Source of the DNA: Ruminococcus sp.
GTDB lineage: Bacteria; Bacillota; Clostridia; Oscillospirales; Acutalibacteraceae
Assembly (NCBI GenBank): GCA_022779485.1
Contig: JALFTC010000047.1
Span: 1-64,000 of the forward strand
Length of the DNA stretch: 64,000 nt
Direction: 5' to 3'
The stretch's first letter is position 1, and each line of letters begins with the position of its first letter. Below are positions 34,799 to 46,361 of the stretch, piece after piece. The notes below the pieces were generated by a model, which was given only the letters and a program-made list of their open reading frames with translations, was not told the DNA's origin and did not search any database. The position numbers were made by a program, and so were the translations under genes.

Positions 34799-34947
34799 CT
34801 GTCATTCCCAGCTTGTCAAGGAATTCCCTTCCTTTACCACTTATTTTGTCAGAGAAATCACACTTTCCTGTAACCTGTTATTATCGGCAAATGCACAACT
34901 GCTTTCCTTTCAGATTCCTCGGTCGTTTCACTTCCTCGGAATGACAG
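34799..34947. repeat. Dispersed repeat with CTGTCATTCC/GGAATGACAG ends
   Basis: Ten-base perfect inverted ends, CTGTCATTCC (34799-34808) and GGAATGACAG (34938-34947), bound a non-coding 149-bp stretch. The first 65 bases match the reverse complement of about 41246-41311. It has no reading frame and is a candidate small non-autonomous element. It fills most of the gap between the phosphoesterase and the pullulanase. Confidence 0.6.
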
Positions 34948-35001
34948 AGTTTAGTATATTTCACTACTTAAAGAAAAAACAATGCTTAATGAAACAACAA
35001 T

Positions 35002-35021
35002 CCCCTGCCTTTTGGCAGGGG
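35002..35021 (-). terminator. Terminator of the dockerin pullulanase gene
   Basis: CCCCTGCC-TTTT-GGCAGGGG hairpin, 16 bases after the stop codon on the minus strand. Confidence 0.7.
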
Positions 35022-35036
35022 ATAAGTTTTATGCAA

Positions 35037-38000
35037 TTATTGTGCGTCAGGATTGCTTGTGTAGAACTTTAAGAAATCGCCCTTATCAACAACTGCGCTG
35101 TCGTTAATTACAGCCCACAGCTCACTCTCTGTGTGACCTGTGTAGTCCTTGGTCTGAGTTGAACCGTTGTTGTTGATGATAACACCATAAGAAAGTCCGT
35201 TTGGAATCTTAAATCTAGCTGTGTACCAATCGGAATCAGCATCCTTTGTCATCTTCTGACCCGGCCATGCGTCATAGATGTCACCTGCATCGTGCCATGC
35301 CCAAAGAGTAGGAGTCCAGCTAAGGGAACCGCTGTGCTTTACATGAAGTGTAACATCATAGTTATCGTCATCATAGTAGAAGAGTACGAGTCCGTTTTCA
35401 AAAGTATGTGTAAGTGTTACTCTTGTTTCTTCCCCTGAAATACTGTTGGAGTTGTACTTGTAACCAACAATGGAGATTGGCTCATAGGTGTCTGTCTTAC
35501 CTGCAACAACCTTGTAAGTTTTGTCAGGAGCGATAACCTTCTTTGTTTCCTTGCTGAGGTATCTTACTGTCACCTTATTCACAATACCAACATCATCCTT
35601 GTTGATGTACTTCTGAACCATAGTTGCATCCTTAACATCAACATTTCCGTCCATATTAAAGTCGGCAACAAACTTTTCATCATCACTAAATTCAATAGCC
35701 TTGTTTACATACTTCTGAACCTTAGTTGCGTCCTTAATAGTCAATTCTGTTCTGCCTGTGAGAGTTTTCTTAAGTGAAGCAGGAATATACTTGCTGTACT
35801 TGTATGTAACAGTCTTGTCAGTAGTGCCAAATGTTCCCTTTTCTTCTCCGCCAACACCCTCGAGAACATACTCAAGGGCATATTCCGAGTTAGGAGCAAC
35901 CTTGTATTTGTCGCCTGCCTTACCGTAAAGTACACGCTTGGACATAATTTCGCCGGTTTCAATATTTTTGCTGATAACATTAATCTTTGAAGAATTTGTA
36001 GAAATCTTACAAGCATCAAATGTGCTCTTTTCAACAAGAATCATTGCAGAAGATGCAGGAACTGTGATTGTCTTGCCCTTAACTACCTCAATAGCAGAAA
36101 GACCGGCTTCTTCTGTGTTTGCAACAACAACCCACTCTGTGTTGTCCTTTACACGAGAGTCAAAGCTCAGGTCAACATCAGCTGCGCTTGTTGTACTGCT
36201 GTTTGCAAGAAGTGCAACCTTGTCCCATTCACCTTCAACGGTGTTGGAAATTGTGAAAGCGAATGCTTTATCATCAATTGTCAAGGCACTGCTAATCTTG
36301 TACTGGTTCTTAGAAACCTCTACATCATCAGTTGTGAATGGTGAGAATGCCTTACGAATATCCATCATACCTCTGTAATATGATACAAGGTCAGCATTCT
36401 TAACAATCTCTTCCCAGTCAATCATATTTAGAGTTGGAGAAGACTTGTAGGAGTTGTCGTCACCGTCTTTTGAACGAGCCATCTCTTCACCGGCAAGCAT
36501 AAAGTGCATACCCTGTGAAGTAGCAGCTATTGTTTCGGCAAATTTGTTAAGATGAATCAATTTTTCATCCCTCTGTCTGTACACTACATTATTGCCGTTT
36601 ACAGACATACCTAACTTATCGTAAAGTGTGTTGTTATCGTGACAGGACATATAGTTTACGCACTGTCCGGGATTCACAGCCTTCCAGTTACAGGAACCGC
36701 CAACAGCGTTGGCTCTGATACCGTATTTAACACCCTTACAGTTACCAACAATGTTACCCTGAACAAAGCCCTTTGATGTAGCGGCAGAAAAACTACCCTT
36801 CATACTATCTCTGAACTGGTCGTTAAACATACCTATTCTTTGGTCGATAAGCTTTGTGGAGGTCTGGTTACACATTACAACTTCATTACCGTCGCAGTCA
36901 ACGATGTCGTGAGTTGATGACATACTCCAACCTTCACCGTACATAAGCATACCGCCGTCGATTGTGTCAAGGCTCTTGCGGATAGCGTCCATTGTTGCGT
37001 TGTCGTGAAGTCCCATAAGGTCGAAACGGAAACCGTCAACATGGTATTCCTCTGCCCAATACTTTGTGGACTGAACCATAAAGTTACGGAACATTGCTCT
37101 TTCGGAAGCTGTGTCGTTACCGCAGCCGGAACCGCTTGAGAATGTGCCGGAGGCAGTCTTTCTGTAATAATAATCAGGAACACAAGCCTGGAAGGATGTG
37201 CTTGTGTTGTATGTATGGTTGTAAACAACATCCATAATTACACCGATGCCGGCATTATGGAGTGCCTGAATCATCTGCTTACACTCTTTGATTCTAACAT
37301 TACCGTCATATGGGTTAGTTGAATATGAACCCTCGGGAACATTGTAGTTCATTGGGTCATAACCCCAGTTAAACTGGTTGTCGGAGCCGGACTCATCAAC
37401 TGAGCCGAAGTCATAGAATGGGTTAATCTGAACATAAGTAACACCTAACTCTTTGAGGTAGTCGATACAGGTTGAAACATCACCCTCGCCGTTAAGTGTT
37501 GTTCCTGTTTCTGTAAAGCCCAGGAACTTACCACGGTTCGCTTTAGAAACACCTGAGTTTTCAGCGTAAGAAAAGTCTTTTACATGAACTTCCCAAATTG
37601 AAGCATCGGACTGATCCTCTGTGATAACGTGCTTATCATTTTCCCAGCCCTCAGGGTCGGTGGAGTCAAGGTCACATACCATTGAACGCTGTCCGTTTAC
37701 ACCTGTTGCAACGGAATAAACATCCGCCGTTTCCTTTGTTGTAACTGTATTACCGGCAATACTCTTTGCAGTTATGGAATAGGTGTAGTAAACATTCTTC
37801 TGGTCACCCTCAAGAACTGTTGACCAAACGCCTGTTGTTTCGTCATAGGTCATCTCGGACTTAGATAAAAGCTGAGCACCCGGTTCTTCGTCTGTGCCTG
37901 TTGCATAAAGGTTAAGTACACATTTTGTTGCTGTTGGCGCCCACACCTTAAAGGTTGTTTGCTCCGGTGTGTAGGTTGCACCAAGGTCTGTTTGGTCGTA

Positions 38001-38141
38001 GCGATATTTGCTGTCAATTTCGTGAGCTGCAGTTTCGTACTTGTTAGCAACTGCTGCTGATGAAGAAATTGTTGCAAAGGGAATGATGGTTGCAACCATC
38101 ATAATCGCAAGAACAATTGAAATAATTCTTCTAAGTTTCAT
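35037..38141 (-). CDS. Secreted type I pullulanase with dockerin and CBM26
   Basis: The 1034-residue starch-debranching enzyme has these parts in order: signal peptide 1-30; CBM48-like domain about 50-145; GH13 barrel about 170-640 with NWGYDP (258-262), nucleophile Asp374, acid Glu403 and Asp502; MucBP-like repeat about 718-785; type I dockerin about 796-850; second MucBP-like repeat about 856-922; CBM26-like starch-binding module about 928-1020. It cleaves alpha-1,6 links outside the cell. The second dockerin repeat has a full calcium loop (DFNMDGNVDVKD); the first lacks its Asp residues. The dockerin would dock the enzyme to a cohesin scaffold. AAGGAGG precedes the ATG. Downstream of its paralogue by 35 bases, so probably cotranscribed. 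Confidence 0.9.
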   Translation of the reverse strand: MKLRRIISIVLAIMMVATIIPFATISSSAAVANKYETAAHEIDSKYRYDQTDLGATYTPEQTTFKVWAPTATKCVLNLYATGTDEEPGAQLLSKSEMTYDETTGVWSTVLEGDQKNVYYTYSITAKSIAGNTVTTKETADVYSVATGVNGQRSMVCDLDSTDPEGWENDKHVITEDQSDASIWEVHVKDFSYAENSGVSKANRGKFLGFTETGTTLNGEGDVSTCIDYLKELGVTYVQINPFYDFGSVDESGSDNQFNWGYDPMNYNVPEGSYSTNPYDGNVRIKECKQMIQALHNAGIGVIMDVVYNHTYNTSTSFQACVPDYYYRKTASGTFSSGSGCGNDTASERAMFRNFMVQSTKYWAEEYHVDGFRFDLMGLHDNATMDAIRKSLDTIDGGMLMYGEGWSMSSTHDIVDCDGNEVVMCNQTSTKLIDQRIGMFNDQFRDSMKGSFSAATSKGFVQGNIVGNCKGVKYGIRANAVGGSCNWKAVNPGQCVNYMSCHDNNTLYDKLGMSVNGNNVVYRQRDEKLIHLNKFAETIAATSQGMHFMLAGEEMARSKDGDDNSYKSSPTLNMIDWEEIVKNADLVSYYRGMMDIRKAFSPFTTDDVEVSKNQYKISSALTIDDKAFAFTISNTVEGEWDKVALLANSSTTSAADVDLSFDSRVKDNTEWVVVANTEEAGLSAIEVVKGKTITVPASSAMILVEKSTFDACKISTNSSKINVISKNIETGEIMSKRVLYGKAGDKYKVAPNSEYALEYVLEGVGGEEKGTFGTTDKTVTYKYSKYIPASLKKTLTGRTELTIKDATKVQKYVNKAIEFSDDEKFVADFNMDGNVDVKDATMVQKYINKDDVGIVNKVTVRYLSKETKKVIAPDKTYKVVAGKTDTYEPISIVGYKYNSNSISGEETRVTLTHTFENGLVLFYYDDDNYDVTLHVKHSGSLSWTPTLWAWHDAGDIYDAWPGQKMTKDADSDWYTARFKIPNGLSYGVIINNNGSTQTKDYTGHTESELWAVINDSAVVDKGDFLKFYTSNPDAQ

Positions 38142-38176
38142 AAATGCCTCCTTGATTTTTATTCTTCAAAAGAATA

Positions 38177-41002
38177 TTATTTCTGAATTTCAATGCTCTC
38201 TCTCCTCTTTTTTACAATAGTTGAGCGAGCCTTTAGATAAATGCCTGCGCCGGCAATTAAGCCTGCCAGAGCAAGAATTATTGAAACAACAACCATTTTG
38301 GTGGTGTTGTCATCTAACAAATAATTATAAATTACTGTTTGCTGGGTTTTGGTATATTCACCCTTGGCATTCTTCGGGGAGGTAACCAAGGTAAGGTTAT
38401 CGTATTCCTTTTCCTTAGTGCTGTAAGCATCGGTGACATTACCCTCAAGAAGTTCAATATCCATAATATTTCCGTCGGAGTCCATATAAATTACATTGAC
38501 CTGACATTTTTTTGTCTTTGCCTTGGTGTATTTGTAGGTTACAACTTTATCTCCCTCGGCAAAAAGTCCTGCTCCGTTTTCGGGAAGTGCGTCGGTGTCA
38601 AGGGTATAGCCCTTGACTGATGGAATTTCTTCTGTAAAATACTGCTGTCCCGAATGGTTTGTCAGCACCTTGCTTGGTGCAATCTCCTTTTCTGTTTGTG
38701 AGTCCACATATCTTATTGTAACTGAGCTTACAGTACCCTTATATGCCTCAACGGTAAAGGTTGCGTGGCTGTTTTCTTCATCAAAGGTACCTGTTGCGTC
38801 CTCTTTGTCAAGGATTTTGTACTTTTTAAGCACTTCATTACCGGGAGTTATGCTGTACTTTTCGCCGATTTTGCCCTCAACGATTTCGGTCATCACTTTT
38901 TCGCCGGACTCACCGTCTATATAGTCAACGACAACGGCACCATTTGTGCTTTTGCAGGATTTTTCATAGCTCTCCTTATCCACAAGGATAACTGCCGAGC
39001 TTGGCTTTGCGTCAACACTTCCGCTTATTTCGCCTAAGTTTCTGAGTCCTGCTGTTTCGTCATTGGCAATCATAACCCACTTTTCAGGAAGATTTTTGCC
39101 ATTTATCTTAACTGTTGTAGCTTTATCTGTGTTGCCGTTAAGGACGACAACTGCGTTTTTAAAGTTGTCACCCTCAATTCCCTTGACTGAAAATGCAACC
39201 ACACCGTCCTCTGTATCAAAGTAATTAATGCTTTGGGCTGTGTTTGTGGTGGGGTCACGGAATGCCTTGAACTTACTGCGAATGTCAATCATACCCTTGT
39301 AGTACTGTACAACATCGCTGTAATCGTCAACTGCACTCCAGTCAATCATATTTATCTTAACATCGGATTTATAGCTGTTTTCGTCCCCGTCCTTACTTCT
39401 GCAAAATTCTTCACCTGCAAGGAAGAAGGTCATACCTTGGGAAGCAAAGATTACTGCGGAATTAAGCTTTGTCATTTCAACAAGATTTGCACGGCGCTTT
39501 CTGTAATCCTTACTGTCGGGATAAACAGAGCTTACCAGCTTGTCGTAAAGGGTGTAGTTATCGTGACAGCTGGAGTAGGACACAGTTTGGTTTGGGGAGG
39601 TTGCCCAGCCAAAGTTACATTGACCCTCAATGCCTGTTTTTAACTTGCCTGTGTTATTGCCACTTGCCAAAAAGCCCTTTTCCGTTGCGTCAAAGGTGTT
39701 GCCCTTTAGTGCGTCACGGATTGTGTCGTCAAATGCGCCAATTCTCTCGTCAAGGGAAGCCATATTATCCTGATTTGCAAGTACTGTACTGCTGTCGCAG
39801 GCAGTACTCATATTCCAAGCCTCACCGTACATAATTATCTGCGGGTCAATGCTGTCAAGGGACGCTCTTATTTGGTTCATTGTTTCACAATCGTGAAGTC
39901 CCATTAGGTCAAAACGAAAGCCGTCAATGTGGTATTCCTTTGCCCAGTAGGTGACGGAGTCAATCATAAATTTTCGGAACATTTTATGTTCGGAGGCTGT
40001 ATCGTTGCCACAGCCGGAGCCGTTGGAGAATGTTCCGTCACTGTTCATTCTGTAATAGTAATTTGGAACAGTTCTGTTAAAGTAGCTGTCCTCACCTGTG
40101 TAGGTGTGGTTATATACTACATCCATAATAACGCCGATACCTGCGTCATGGAGTGCCTTTATCATCTGCTTACATTCATTAATTCTGGTGTTGCCGTTGT
40201 ATGGGTCTGTGGAATAGGAGCCCTCGGGAACATTGTAGTTTACAGGGTCATAACCCCAGTTGTACTGGTCGTCACTTCCTGTTTCATCAACAGAGCCGAA
40301 GTCGTAAAACGGATTAATTTGCACATAACTAACCCCCAGCTTTTTCAGATATGAAAGACAGGTTGGGGAATTTCCGCTGATGCCGTTTACCGCAGTGCCC
40401 TCCTCTGTAAAGGCGAGGAATTTGCCTCGGTTTTCCTTGGTTACACCTGAATTTTCTGCATAGGAAAAGTCCTTGACGGAAACTTCCCACACAACTGCAT
40501 CCGTTTGATTTTTAACGGTTTGGCGGGTGTCCTTATCCCAGCCCAGAGGGTTGGTTGAATTAAGGTCAACAATCATTCCCCTTTTGCCGTTAGCACCTGC
40601 CGACTTTGCGTAAATATCAACAACCTCGTACTCCTTACCGCCGTTTGTTACAACATAGGTGTAGTACTTGTTCTTCAGGTCGCCCTTGATTTTTACAGAC
40701 CAAACACCGTTTGTTTTATCAAAGGAAAGTGACTGTTCCTTGTAATATCCGTCCTTGCTTTCAGCACTTGAACCGTGCTTGTAAAGTCTGACCTTAACAG
40801 CAGAGGCTGTTGGCGACCAAACCTTAAAGGTTGTGCTGTCCTTACTCCAAACAGCACCCAAGTCGTCACCGTCATATGCAACTTTGTCAAGCTTTTGAGC
40901 ATATGCAGAGTAATCTACTGATTTTTTTGCACTAATATCCAAAATAGTCAGTCCTAACATTAATATAATTACTAAAACCCCGGAAATCACACGCTTTGTC
41001 AT
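38177..41002 (-). CDS. Membrane-anchored type I pullulanase
   Basis: The 941-residue enzyme has a signal/anchor segment 5-24, a CBM48-like domain about 45-135, and a GH13 barrel about 165-620 with NWGYDP (248-253), nucleophile Asp365, acid Glu394 and Asp481. Three MucBP-like beta repeats (about 690-890) and a C-terminal membrane helix (about 908-926) followed by a basic tail complete it. It has no dockerin. It would debranch starch at the cell surface, complementing the dockerin version downstream; the two catalytic parts are close paralogues. GGGAGG precedes the ATG. The C-terminal anchor is not an LPXTG type. Confidence 0.9.
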   Translation of the reverse strand: MTKRVISGVLVIILMLGLTILDISAKKSVDYSAYAQKLDKVAYDGDDLGAVWSKDSTTFKVWSPTASAVKVRLYKHGSSAESKDGYYKEQSLSFDKTNGVWSVKIKGDLKNKYYTYVVTNGGKEYEVVDIYAKSAGANGKRGMIVDLNSTNPLGWDKDTRQTVKNQTDAVVWEVSVKDFSYAENSGVTKENRGKFLAFTEEGTAVNGISGNSPTCLSYLKKLGVSYVQINPFYDFGSVDETGSDDQYNWGYDPVNYNVPEGSYSTDPYNGNTRINECKQMIKALHDAGIGVIMDVVYNHTYTGEDSYFNRTVPNYYYRMNSDGTFSNGSGCGNDTASEHKMFRKFMIDSVTYWAKEYHIDGFRFDLMGLHDCETMNQIRASLDSIDPQIIMYGEAWNMSTACDSSTVLANQDNMASLDERIGAFDDTIRDALKGNTFDATEKGFLASGNNTGKLKTGIEGQCNFGWATSPNQTVSYSSCHDNYTLYDKLVSSVYPDSKDYRKRRANLVEMTKLNSAVIFASQGMTFFLAGEEFCRSKDGDENSYKSDVKINMIDWSAVDDYSDVVQYYKGMIDIRSKFKAFRDPTTNTAQSINYFDTEDGVVAFSVKGIEGDNFKNAVVVLNGNTDKATTVKINGKNLPEKWVMIANDETAGLRNLGEISGSVDAKPSSAVILVDKESYEKSCKSTNGAVVVDYIDGESGEKVMTEIVEGKIGEKYSITPGNEVLKKYKILDKEDATGTFDEENSHATFTVEAYKGTVSSVTIRYVDSQTEKEIAPSKVLTNHSGQQYFTEEIPSVKGYTLDTDALPENGAGLFAEGDKVVTYKYTKAKTKKCQVNVIYMDSDGNIMDIELLEGNVTDAYSTKEKEYDNLTLVTSPKNAKGEYTKTQQTVIYNYLLDDNTTKMVVVSIILALAGLIAGAGIYLKARSTIVKKRRESIEIQK

Positions 41003-41123
41003 AGAATTTCCCTCCCAGGTTTCACACTAATATCCTAAAACTACACTTCACATCACAGATATGCAGTATTATCTTGATTAATTTTACCAAAAATAAATTA
41101 TATATATTTTCTAAATAAGAAAT

Positions 41124-41145
41124 AAACCGTCTTTCCCGACGGTTT
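41124..41145. terminator. Hairpin between eno and the pullulanase genes
   Basis: AAACCGTC-TTTCCC-GACGGTTT. It could end the eno transcript or be part of the pullulanase leader region. The rest of 41003-41394 holds the repeat at 41216-41333 and a run of ATTATGCATTATGAATT-type short repeats at about 41365-41405; no gene is seen. Confidence 0.55.
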
Positions 41146-41215
41146 AGATGTAGAAAAATCAGGTGAAAATATAGGCAATTTGACAGTATTATTTTTTCAA
41201 TAATGAAATAATTGT

Positions 41216-41333
41216 TAAGAAACACTGAATAAATCACAATATGAAAGTATGATTTTTCTATAATAATAAGTGGTAGAGGAAGGGGATTCCTGGGCAAGCC
41301 GGTCATGACAGTGTTGCGGCTCGGAATGACAAG
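41216..41333. repeat. Composite dispersed repeat: MITE end plus CTGTCAT-type repeat
   Basis: 41216-41237 reads TTAAGAAACACTGAATAAAT and on, an end of the 165-bp MITE family. Directly after it, 41246-41311 matches the reverse complement of 34799-34865. A further TCGGAATGACA lies at 41321-41331. The two repeat families are joined here. Confidence 0.6.
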
Positions 41334-41394
41334 GGGAGGAATTATATCATTCCGAATTCCGAATTATGCATTATGAATTATGAATTATGCATTA

Positions 41395-42708
<1,314 letters not shown>

Positions 42709-42715
42709 AATTTAT

Positions 42716-42737
42716 ACCTATGGAAATACTGAATTAA
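42716..42737. repeat. Degraded MITE end at the rpoD stop codon
   Basis: TATGGAAATACTGAATTAAT and on resembles TAGGGAAACACTGAwTAAATCA with three or four differences. The inner part overlaps the last codon and stop of rpoD. Confidence 0.4.
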
Positions 42738-43819
42738 TCAAGATAATCCTTTAAAATCTTACTTCTTGATGGGTGTCTGAGCTTTCTGAGAGCCTTTGCC
42801 TCAATCTGACGGATACGCTCACGGGTAACCTTAAATTCCTTACCAACCTCTTCAAGTGTACGGCTTCTGCCGTCCTCAAGTCCAAAGCGAAGTCTTAACA
42901 CCTTTTCTTCCCTTGGTGTCAATGTGTCAAGCACCTCGTTAAGCTGTTCTCTGAGAAGTGTGTGGGATGCGGCATCGGCAGGCGCAGGGGCGTCATCATC
43001 GGGGATAAAGTCACCAAGGTGAGAATCCTCCTCTTCGCCGATAGGTGTTTCAAGGGAAACAGGCTCCTGTGCAACACGCATAATATCCCTGACCTTGTCA
43101 ACAGGCATTTCAAGTTCCTCTGCAATTTCGTCAGCAGTTGGCTCGTGACCGTTTTGGTGAAGGAGCTGAGAAGAAATTTTCTTAACCTTGTTGATGGTTT
43201 CAACCATATGAACAGGAATACGAATTGTTCTTCCCTGGTCGGCAATAGCCCTTGTGATAGCCTGTCTTATCCACCAGGTGGCATAGGTGGAAAACTTAAA
43301 TCCCTTAGTGTAGTCAAACTTATCTACTGCCTTTAAAAGACCCAAGTTACCCTCCTGAATAAGGTCGAGGAACAGCATACCTCTGCCCAAATACCTTTTG
43401 GCTATTGAAACAACAAGTCTAAGGTTTGCTTGGCAAAGTCGTTTTTTTGCCTCTGCATCACCGTCGGCAATTTTTATGGCAAGTTCAATTTCTTCCTCAG
43501 GAGAAAGTAGTGGAACTCTGCCTATTTCCTTTAGGTAAACCTTAACAGGGTCGTCAATGGCAACTCTTTCCGATGAAACATCTCCACTCTTGTCTACTTT
43601 TTCGGCAACAATCTCGATGTCGGATAAATCCATATCGGTTTCTTCAATAATCACAACACCGTTTTGCTCAAGGGCATCGTACAGCTTTTCAAGCTGTTCA
43701 GGTGAAAACTCAATTTCGCCTATGGCGTCAAGTATGTCTTGGTTTGTAAGCTTTCCCTTAGCCTTGCCCTGCTCAATAATATCCTTGATTATTGTTTTCT
43801 TATCAACCTGTCCACTCAT
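42734..43819 (-). CDS. rpoD: Primary sigma factor RpoD (SigA)
   Basis: The 361-residue sigma factor has region 1.1-like sequence to about 90, region 1.2-2 with [21 protein letters not shown], the -10 recognition block [29 protein letters not shown], region 3, and region 4 with [39 protein letters not shown] shared by SigA proteins. It directs RNA polymerase to housekeeping promoters. It follows dnaG by 11 bases, the usual macromolecular-synthesis order. GGAGAT precedes the ATG. Confidence 0.96.
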   Translation of the reverse strand: MSGQVDKKTIIKDIIEQGKAKGKLTNQDILDAIGEIEFSPEQLEKLYDALEQNGVVIIEETDMDLSDIEIVAEKVDKSGDVSSERVAIDDPVKVYLKEIGRVPLLSPEEEIELAIKIADGDAEAKKRLCQANLRLVVSIAKRYLGRGMLFLDLIQEGNLGLLKAVDKFDYTKGFKFSTYATWWIRQAITRAIADQGRTIRIPVHMVETINKVKKISSQLLHQNGHEPTADEIAEELEMPVDKVRDIMRVAQEPVSLETPIGEEEDSHLGDFIPDDDAPAPADAASHTLLREQLNEVLDTLTPREEKVLRLRFGLEDGRSRTLEEVGKEFKVTRERIRQIEAKALRKLRHPSRSKILKDYLD

Positions 43820-43830
43820 AAAAAAATCTC

Positions 43831-45597
43831 CTATTCTTTCTTCTCTCTAAGTTTTTTTATGTAATCGTTAATTTCCTCAACAGAGGCATTAGCGATGTCC
43901 TCTTTCTTCAATTTGTGCTTTTCTTCAAGTATGATATTGATGTATTCATCTATCATCTGTTGTGTGGGGTTAACAGTTACTGTATGCTGAATAATACCGT
44001 AGATTTTGGATATTTCGTCCTGTGTGAAATCCTCATTGACGCTATTCAGCGGTTCGTAACCATTGTTTATCTTCTCCAAAATATATCTGAAAAGACTTTT
44101 ATTGAAATCTGTGACAAATTCATCAACAGAAATCTTTGAAGAAACATAAGGTGCTAACTCAGGGTGGTTTATTATATGGGAAATCAGCATCTCCTCTGAC
44201 CTTGTAGCCCTTGGCTCGTCCTTATGCTGTGTGTTGATTTTATCATCCTGCCCCGATAAGGCTGTTTGGAACTTTCTGAATTCCTTTTTCTGATAACCTC
44301 TTTTTCGCTGTCTGTTAAGCCTTTTAAGCTCCGAAATTATGGTTTCCCTTTGAACGCCTGTTTCTTCGGCAAGTTTTGAAGAATACACATCCTGCTCAAT
44401 GCCGTCGTCAATGGCTGAAAGCACCTTTACAGCCTCGTCAAGATACTGCACCCTTTGGTTAGGTTGCTTTAGGTCATATTTTGCCCTGACCTTGGAGAGC
44501 CTGTACTCGGTGTCGTTTGAGCTACCGTTAACCAAGTTGTAAAAGGCGGCAGAACCGTTGTCACCGTGCTTTTTAATAAACTCGTCGGGGTCCTTTCCGT
44601 CGGGGACAGTCAAAACCCTGATGTTAAGCCCTGACTTCCTAAGTATATCAATGGCTCTTTGGGTTGCCTTTTGACCTGCCTCGTCAGCATCGTAGCAGAT
44701 AATTACCTCATCTGCAAAGCGTTTCATCAGCACTGCCTGTTCACTTGTTAATGCTGTTCCCAGTGTTGCAACGGCATTTTCAAAGCCGGCTTGATTTACG
44801 GATATTACATCCATATAGCCCTCACACAGAATAAGTGTTCTGTCGGGGGTATTTTTTGCATTGTTTAACGAAAACAGATTGGCACTTTTCTTGAAAACAG
44901 GGGTGTCGCTTGTATTTAGGTACTTTGGCTTTTGGTCGGTCATAATGCGACCTCCAAAGGCGATTACATTGCCACGCACATCAATTATGGGGAACATAAC
45001 ACGGTTGTAAAACCTGTCGTTTGTACCCTTACCGCTTTTGTTTTTGTAAACCAGGTTTGCACTTACAATCTCGTTTTCACGAAATCCCATATCCCTAAGG
45101 TGGTTGGACAAGGCAAATCTGTTGTCGGGGGCAAAGCCCAGACCGAAACGGCGGATTGTCTTTTCTGTAAGACCTCTATTGCGTAGGTACTCAAGTCCTG
45201 CCCGTCCCTCATTGCTGTAAAGCATTTTGTGGAAAAATCTTGCTGACTCACGGTTTGCCTCGTAAATTCGCTTTCTGAGCTGAGCCATAGAGTCGTCATA
45301 GCTGTTTTCGGGCATATTCATTCCAACTCTTTGAGCCAAAAAGCGCACAGCCTCAATGTAATCAAGGTTTTCAATCTTCATAATAAAGGTGATTACATCT
45401 CCACCGGCACCGCAACCAAAGCAGTAAAATGAATTGTTCTCGGTATATATGTTAAAGGAGGGTGTTTTTTCTCCGTGAAAAGGGCAAAGACCAACCATAT
45501 TCCTGCCCTTTCGCTTTAGGCTGATGTAGCTTGACGCAATATCCGTCAAGTCGCATCTCATTTTCAGTTCCTGCAAAAAATCCTCAGGCAACGCCAA
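43831..45597 (-). CDS. dnaG: DNA primase
   Basis: The 588-residue primase has an N-terminal CHC2 zinc domain (CPFH and CFGCGAGG), a TOPRIM core with [10 protein letters not shown] and [11 protein letters not shown], and a C-terminal helicase-binding part. It lays RNA primers at the replication fork. I start at the TTG at 45597 (reading LALPEDFLQ), with GGAGG ten bases upstream; an upstream in-frame GTG at 45630 lacks a site. A Lys/Arg-rich segment near 435 is typical of a linker. Confidence 0.93.
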   Translation of the reverse strand: MALPEDFLQELKMRCDLTDIASSYISLKRKGRNMVGLCPFHGEKTPSFNIYTENNSFYCFGCGAGGDVITFIMKIENLDYIEAVRFLAQRVGMNMPENSYDDSMAQLRKRIYEANRESARFFHKMLYSNEGRAGLEYLRNRGLTEKTIRRFGLGFAPDNRFALSNHLRDMGFRENEIVSANLVYKNKSGKGTNDRFYNRVMFPIIDVRGNVIAFGGRIMTDQKPKYLNTSDTPVFKKSANLFSLNNAKNTPDRTLILCEGYMDVISVNQAGFENAVATLGTALTSEQAVLMKRFADEVIICYDADEAGQKATQRAIDILRKSGLNIRVLTVPDGKDPDEFIKKHGDNGSAAFYNLVNGSSNDTEYRLSKVRAKYDLKQPNQRVQYLDEAVKVLSAIDDGIEQDVYSSKLAEETGVQRETIISELKRLNRQRKRGYQKKEFRKFQTALSGQDDKINTQHKDEPRATRSEEMLISHIINHPELAPYVSSKISVDEFVTDFNKSLFRYILEKINNGYEPLNSVNEDFTQDEISKIYGIIQHTVTVNPTQQMIDEYINIILEEKHKLKKEDIANASVEEINDYIKKLREKKE

Positions 45598-45683
45598 GCT
45601 ATCACTTCCTCCCCTTACAAACGCTGTCACTTATTATATACGACAAAAATTAAAATATTCCTCCCATAATGGGTAAAAAATTT

Positions 45684-46307
45684 TTAAAAAGAGTAAAATT
45701 TTTCCTCAATAACATTGGTTTCAAGCTGACCATTTGTTGCATCGGCAAGTTTTTTGTTGAAAAAACTAAGTTTATCAGTTGGAATGTGGAATTTTACAAC
45801 CACATTCTCCAAAAACACCGTGTCGTCAACTATTCCCTCACATTCGGGAATTAGAGATGCAATTTTTCCGTAGCGGTCGTAATTTAGCTTTATTTCACAG
45901 TTAAAGCACTTTTCCATCTTGAGAATTTTGGATGCATCAAGTGCTATTTTTGCTCCGTGGCTGTATGCCCTTACAAGTCCTCCTGCGCCAAGCATTATAC
46001 CGCCAAAATATCTTGTAACCACTATGACGGTATCCACAACGCTGTTTTTGTTCAGCACATCAAGTACGGGAACTCCCGCAGTACCCTGTGGCTCGCCGTC
46101 GTCGGAATAACGCTTTATAAAGCCCTCTCTAAGGCTGTAAGCATACACATTGTGAGTTGCATCGTAGTGCTTTTTTCTCTTTTCATTAATAAAATCTATT
46201 GCTTCCTGTTCAGTTTTTATCGGTTTGCAGTAACCGATAAATCGGCTGTGTTTTTCAACAAATTCAGCCTGATTTTCTTCCTTGGTTGTAAAGTAGAATT
46301 CTCCCAT
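45684..46307 (-). CDS. YigZ/IMPACT family protein
   Basis: The 207-residue protein has the IMPACT N-terminal domain (SRFIGYCKPIKTEQEA, YAYSLREG, YSDDGEPQGTAG, VTRYFGGIMLGAGGLVRAY) and a C-terminal DUF1949-type domain. Bacterial members are thought to touch ribosomes or nucleic acid, but no clear reaction is proven. It is preceded by rpmE on the same strand. Confidence 0.88.
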   Translation of the reverse strand: MGEFYFTTKEENQAEFVEKHSRFIGYCKPIKTEQEAIDFINEKRKKHYDATHNVYAYSLREGFIKRYSDDGEPQGTAGVPVLDVLNKNSVVDTVIVVTRYFGGIMLGAGGLVRAYSHGAKIALDASKILKMEKCFNCEIKLNYDRYGKIASLIPECEGIVDDTVFLENVVVKFHIPTDKLSFFNKKLADATNGQLETNVIEEKFYSF

Positions 46308-46326
46308 ATCAATCCTTAAAAAAACA

Positions 46327-46346
46327 GGCGGTACTAAAGTACCGCC
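46327..46346 (-). terminator. Terminator of rpmE
   Basis: GGCGGTAC-TTTA-GTACCGCC followed by TGTTTTTTT on the minus strand. Confidence 0.8.
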
Positions 46347-46361
46347 TCAACAATTACATAA

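Noticed and set aside
34799-34947. Complete insertion sequence
   Set aside because: Too short for a transposase and without coding potential; only a non-autonomous repeat can be argued.
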